DNA of 64,000 nucleotides, taken from positions 2,728,001-2,792,000 of the forward strand of contig NZ_JADBEM010000001.1 in the NCBI RefSeq assembly GCF_014873875.1. Reading direction: 5' to 3'. This DNA is from Actinopolymorpha pittospori (lineage in GTDB: Bacteria > Actinomycetota > Actinomycetes > Propionibacteriales > Actinopolymorphaceae). The translations under genes were made by a program, and so were the position numbers. Each line of letters begins with the position of its first letter. Within the stretch, counting starts at the first letter, position 1. This document shows positions 61,312 through 64,000 of the stretch, one piece after another. Under the pieces are notes generated by a model. The model was not told the origin of the DNA. It saw only the letters and a list, made by a program, of their open reading frames with translations, and searched no databases.

Positions 61312-62073
61312 ATGACGCGTCGGCTGGCAGTGGCCGCGGGGGCGGCAGGAGTGCTCGCGGCCGGTGCGGTGGTCGCGGACCTGCTGCCCGCCGCGGGCTG
61401 GCTTCCGCCGATACGTCGGATCCTGCCGACGCTGGCCGGTCGGGGGGACTCGCGCCATGTCGCGCTCACGTTCGACGACGGCCCGCATCCGGTCGCCACC
61501 CCGCTCATCCTCGAACGCCTCTCGGACCTGGACGCACGCGCGACGTTCTTCCTGCTCGCCGAACAGGTCCTCCGCGATCCGGGGGTGGTGGCGGCGATCC
61601 ACGCGGGCGGACACGAGATCGCCGTACACGGCCTGCGGCACGACCTGCCGACGCGACCCTGGCGGGACCGCGCCGAGCTGACCGAGGCCTACCAGGTGAT
61701 CAGCGAGGCGGCCGGCTACCGACCGAACTGGTTCCGTCCGACCTACGGTTTCCTGACCGCCTCGAGGTACGCCGCCGCACGACGACTTGGCCTGCGCCCC
61801 GTGCTGTGGACCGTGGCGGGTCGGGACTGGCTCGCGCACCGGGACGCCCACACGGTGAGCGAACGCGTCGTCCGACACCTGACCGGCGGTGACACCGTCC
61901 TTCTGCACGACTCCGACGTGTCTGCGGCGCCCGGCTGCTGGCGCGCGACCCTCCACGCACTCGACCGCATCGTGGACCACTGCGACGCGAGCGGCTGGTC
62001 GGTCGGGCCGCTCGGTGAGCACGGCCTCCCCAACCCCCCGGATCCGGCACCGCCTGAGTTTCGACGAGCCTGA
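61312..62073 (+). CDS. Polysaccharide deacetylase (NodB domain), secreted or anchored
   Basis: A 253-aa protein with an N-terminal anchor (LAVAAGAAGVLAAGAVVADLL). It has a complete NodB domain: HVALTFDDGPHP (catalytic and metal Asp), HEIAVHGLRHDLPT (metal His), FRPTYGF and DTVLLHDSD. It would remove acetyl groups from peptidoglycan or chitin-like sugars outside the membrane. The motifs are intact, in contrast to the copy at 32,398. Its stop is 10 bp from a convergent gene. Confidence 0.9.
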   Translation: MTRRLAVAAGAAGVLAAGAVVADLLPAAGWLPPIRRILPTLAGRGDSRHVALTFDDGPHPVATPLILERLSDLDARATFFLLAEQVLRDPGVVAAIHAGGHEIAVHGLRHDLPTRPWRDRAELTEAYQVISEAAGYRPNWFRPTYGFLTASRYAAARRLGLRPVLWTVAGRDWLAHRDAHTVSERVVRHLTGGDTVLLHDSDVSAAPGCWRATLHALDRIVDHCDASGWSVGPLGEHGLPNPPDPAPPEFRRA

Positions 62074-62083
62074 CCGGTTCGGG

Positions 62084-63025
62084 CTACGGGAGGTCGAACC
62101 GCGCGACGACCGGACGGTGATCGGATCCGGTCTCGTCACGGCGCTGTTCGGGGTCGTCGGTGACGGAGACGATGCCGGTGTCGCCCGTACCGACAGACGA
62201 AACCGCGCCGACGAGGACGTGGCTGACCAGCAGATGGTCGATCAGCTCACCGCGGCCGCGATAGATCCGGGAGAAGCGCTGGGCCTCGGGGATCAGTGGC
62301 CCGAGGTTCCACAGCCGCTGCGCGTCGCCCTTGTCGGGCCGCTCGAACCCGTCGGTCCCGATCTCCGAGCCGGGCGGGCCGTGCAGGAGTTGCGTGGTCG
62401 CGGCCTCCGGCTCGTCGTTCAGGTCGCCGGCCACGATGACGGCGAGATTCTGGCCGTTGTCGTCGAAGAGGCGGGTGACGTACGCGCGGACGGCGGCGGC
62501 CTCGGCGGCGCGGCGGTGCAGCGCGTAGGTGGTGTAGCGGGCGCGTTCGTGTTCGTCCCGGGCGTTGAACCGGCCACCGGGGAACGTCAGCAGCTTGCTC
62601 TTCAGATGACAGCTGACCACATCGACGGAGGTGTCGCCCAGTTCGACGCGGACTCTCAGCGCGGGTCTCCCCATGTCCGCGAGGGTGCTGCCGTCGTCGT
62701 CGACCTGCACCGGCGCGAGCTTGTCCGGGAAGGCGGTGATCTGCTCCACGTCGTGGAGTCGTCGCCGCGAGAAGATCCCGACCCGGATTCCTCGACCGTC
62801 GGGATCGGCGAGTTCGCTGTGCCAGCGTCCACCGAACGCCGCGAGCAGGTCGCTCACCGCATCCGGGTCACCGACCTCCTGCACCGCGAGCAGGTCGGGA
62901 TCCAGGTGGGAGACCGTGCCGGCCAGCGCGTCCAGTTTCTCGCGGTACGCCGACTGTGACGTCGGTCCGGCCTCGGTTCCCGGGCAGAACAGGTTCTCCA
63001 CGTTCCAGCTCGCGACGGTGACCAC
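62084..63025 (-). CDS. Endonuclease/exonuclease/phosphatase family protein
   Basis: A 313-aa EEP-fold hydrolase. GTG 63025 (AGGGGGA seven bases upstream) is chosen rather than the longer frame to 63178. Motifs are ASWNVENLF, VQEVGD (metal Glu), SCHLKSKL, VAGDLNDEPEA (Asp, Asn) and GSDHRPVVARF (Asp-His). It cleaves phosphodiesters with Mg2+. No signal peptide, so it is probably cytoplasmic; the substrate may be DNA, RNA or a phospho-metabolite. Confidence 0.88.
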   Translation of the reverse strand: MVTVASWNVENLFCPGTEAGPTSQSAYREKLDALAGTVSHLDPDLLAVQEVGDPDAVSDLLAAFGGRWHSELADPDGRGIRVGIFSRRRLHDVEQITAFPDKLAPVQVDDDGSTLADMGRPALRVRVELGDTSVDVVSCHLKSKLLTFPGGRFNARDEHERARYTTYALHRRAAEAAAVRAYVTRLFDDNGQNLAVIVAGDLNDEPEAATTQLLHGPPGSEIGTDGFERPDKGDAQRLWNLGPLIPEAQRFSRIYRGRGELIDHLLVSHVLVGAVSSVGTGDTGIVSVTDDPEQRRDETGSDHRPVVARFDLP

Positions 63026-63370
63026 GACGTTCCCCCTCGGCTGACCGACGGATGGCCGCGGTCCCATGGCGGCGTCGATGGGCCGCCCGTTGGATACCGG
63101 GCCGCTGCTGCCGACGGTAGAGCGCCGCAGCGGGGCGGTCCTCACCAATCCGTCCTGGTGGGCGGGGGCGAGAGTCACCAGTGCGAACGGGGACGTCTCG
63201 TGACGCTCGAGGGGGTTGCCGATCTCGGCCCGCCCGGAAGCCCTCGACGTGGCTTTGTCCCGCGTCTACCGTTACCGCCGTCAATGAATTTCAGATGAAC
63301 GGGAGTCGTCGAAGAAGCGATCTGGCCGCCTGGCAGCGTCGCTGCGAGGCCTACGCGCGAGGAGGATCAC
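63026..63370. other. Divergent gap between EEP and PhoX-like genes
   Basis: About 345 bases. The left part may encode extra N-terminal residues of the EEP gene in its longer frame. Nearer 63,280-63,305 is a less GC-rich patch that probably holds the PhoX-like promoter. GAGGAGG precedes the start at 63371. I see no clear hairpin or dyad. Confidence 0.4.
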
Positions 63371-64000
63371 ATGGACGTGACCCGACGTGAAGTGCTGTCC
63401 CGCTCCGGAACTCTCGGACTCGGCATCGTCGTGACAGGCACGCTCGGCGCATTGTTCGCCGCGAATCCTGCCGCTGGCTCGTCCGGTCCCGAGGTCGGCT
63501 ACGGTCCGCTGGTTCCGGATCGTCGCGGCATCCTCGACCTACCACGCGGATTCCGATACCGAATCCTCAGCAGGGAAGGTGATCAGCTCCGCTCCGGCGG
63601 CGGCAACGTACCGAGCCGCTTCGACGGGATGGGCTCCTTCGCCGGACCTGCCAGGACGACCCTGCTGGTCCGCAACCACGAGTGCCGGGTCGGGGTACCC
63701 CACCCGGTTCGCGCGGCGACCACCCACACCTACGACCCGATGGGACCTGGAGGCACGAGCACGCTCCGCGTGCGGGCGGGCTCGATCACGCAGGAGTACG
63801 TCAGTCTCGCGGGCACCTACGTGAACTGCGCCGGAGGCATCACGCCCTGGGGAACGTGGCTCACCTGCGAGGAGACCGAGGATCCGCCACCTGGCAGCAC
63901 GATGAGCCACGGCTGGATCTTCGAGGTCGACCCGTTCGACCATGCCCGCAACGCCGGGCCCACCCCGCTCACGGCGATGGGACGCTTCCAGCACGAGGCC
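63371..64000 (+). CDS. Tat-exported PhoX-like (DUF839) protein, 5' part
   Basis: The frame from ATG 63371 (AGGAGG upstream) is open to the window end, so the C-terminus is missing. The Tat motif is MDVTRREVLSRSG with a hydrophobic stretch GIVVTGTLGALFAA. It then matches the first part of the PhoX/DUF839 family: LVRNHECRVGVP, YVNCAGGITPWGTWLTCEET and GRFQHEA. It is a homologue of the protein at 47,629 and probably also acts outside the cell. Confidence 0.88.
   Translation, partial: MDVTRREVLSRSGTLGLGIVVTGTLGALFAANPAAGSSGPEVGYGPLVPDRRGILDLPRGFRYRILSREGDQLRSGGGNVPSRFDGMGSFAGPARTTLLVRNHECRVGVPHPVRAATTHTYDPMGPGGTSTLRVRAGSITQEYVSLAGTYVNCAGGITPWGTWLTCEETEDPPPGSTMSHGWIFEVDPFDHARNAGPTPLTAMGRFQHEA

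Overview
The window is a high-GC actinobacterial chromosome segment. The evidence is strong G/C preference at codon third positions, many GTG starts, ATGA-type gene overlaps, a type II glutamine synthetase, a SigE-group sigma factor, an LLM-class (probably F420) oxidoreductase, Tat-exported lipoproteins, a DtxR/IdeR-type iron box and a DUF222/HNH gene fragment. A soil-living relative of the Propionibacteriales (Kribbella or Actinopolymorpha type) would fit, but the sequence does not settle it. I saw no rRNA, tRNA or CRISPR array. The only certain core replication gene is dnaE.

Layout. 1-4.9 kb: a HAD hydrolase cut by the window edge, two small conserved proteins, an orphan Tat/lipoprotein binding protein and an old-yellow-enzyme homologue. 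5.2-9.0 kb: an ABC exporter divergent from a two-component system, with a dyad operator between them. 9-17.7 kb: single-gene enzymes, a lone phage-type GH25 lysozyme and several unknowns. 17.7-21.3 kb: an IS630 element, glnII with a strong terminator, a RibD/DHFR-fold protein and a DUF3626 remnant. 21.3-33.3 kb: dnaE, an SDR/TetR pair with two operators, an Eis-like acetyltransferase, a Nudix hydrolase, a second orphan binding protein, a MASE1-only membrane protein and a frameshifted polysaccharide deacetylase. 33.3-43 kb: a second ABC exporter, an unannotated 55-aa membrane protein, a signal-less family 3 binding protein, a broken HigB toxin with intact antitoxin, a MarR/MFS efflux operon, a monooxygenase/MarR pair, a kinase and a TIM-barrel gene with an iron box upstream. 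43-49 kb: a sulfotransferase, an IS5-family element, a dead alpha/beta hydrolase and gene debris, then a PhoX-like protein. 50-56.3 kb: the sigma-factor and exporter locus. 56.4-64 kb: SDR, ArsR/SRPBCC pair, glycosyltransferase, DMT transporter, deacetylase, EEP nuclease and a second PhoX-like gene running off the end.

The most interesting locus is 49,983-56,339. A SigE-group sigma gene is followed by a membrane-anchored protein with a four-cysteine extracytoplasmic domain. Facing away from them is a lipoprotein with the same domain, heading an adaptor/ATPase/permease export operon. The two domains share 437 bp of perfect identity as an inverted repeat, while the coding sequence on both sides has diverged. 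This points to gene conversion, or to an invertible segment that would swap the two N-termini and move the sigma gene in front of the exporter.

A second theme is decay. At least six genes carry frameshifts, stops or deletions. Two insertion sequences both sit in CTAG sites, and each borrows its TA target duplication to make a stop codon. Sequencing error has not been excluded for the single-base lesions. Regulatory DNA is unusually legible: palindromic operators at 7.0, 25.9, 46.5 and 60.1 kb and an iron box at 43.2 kb.
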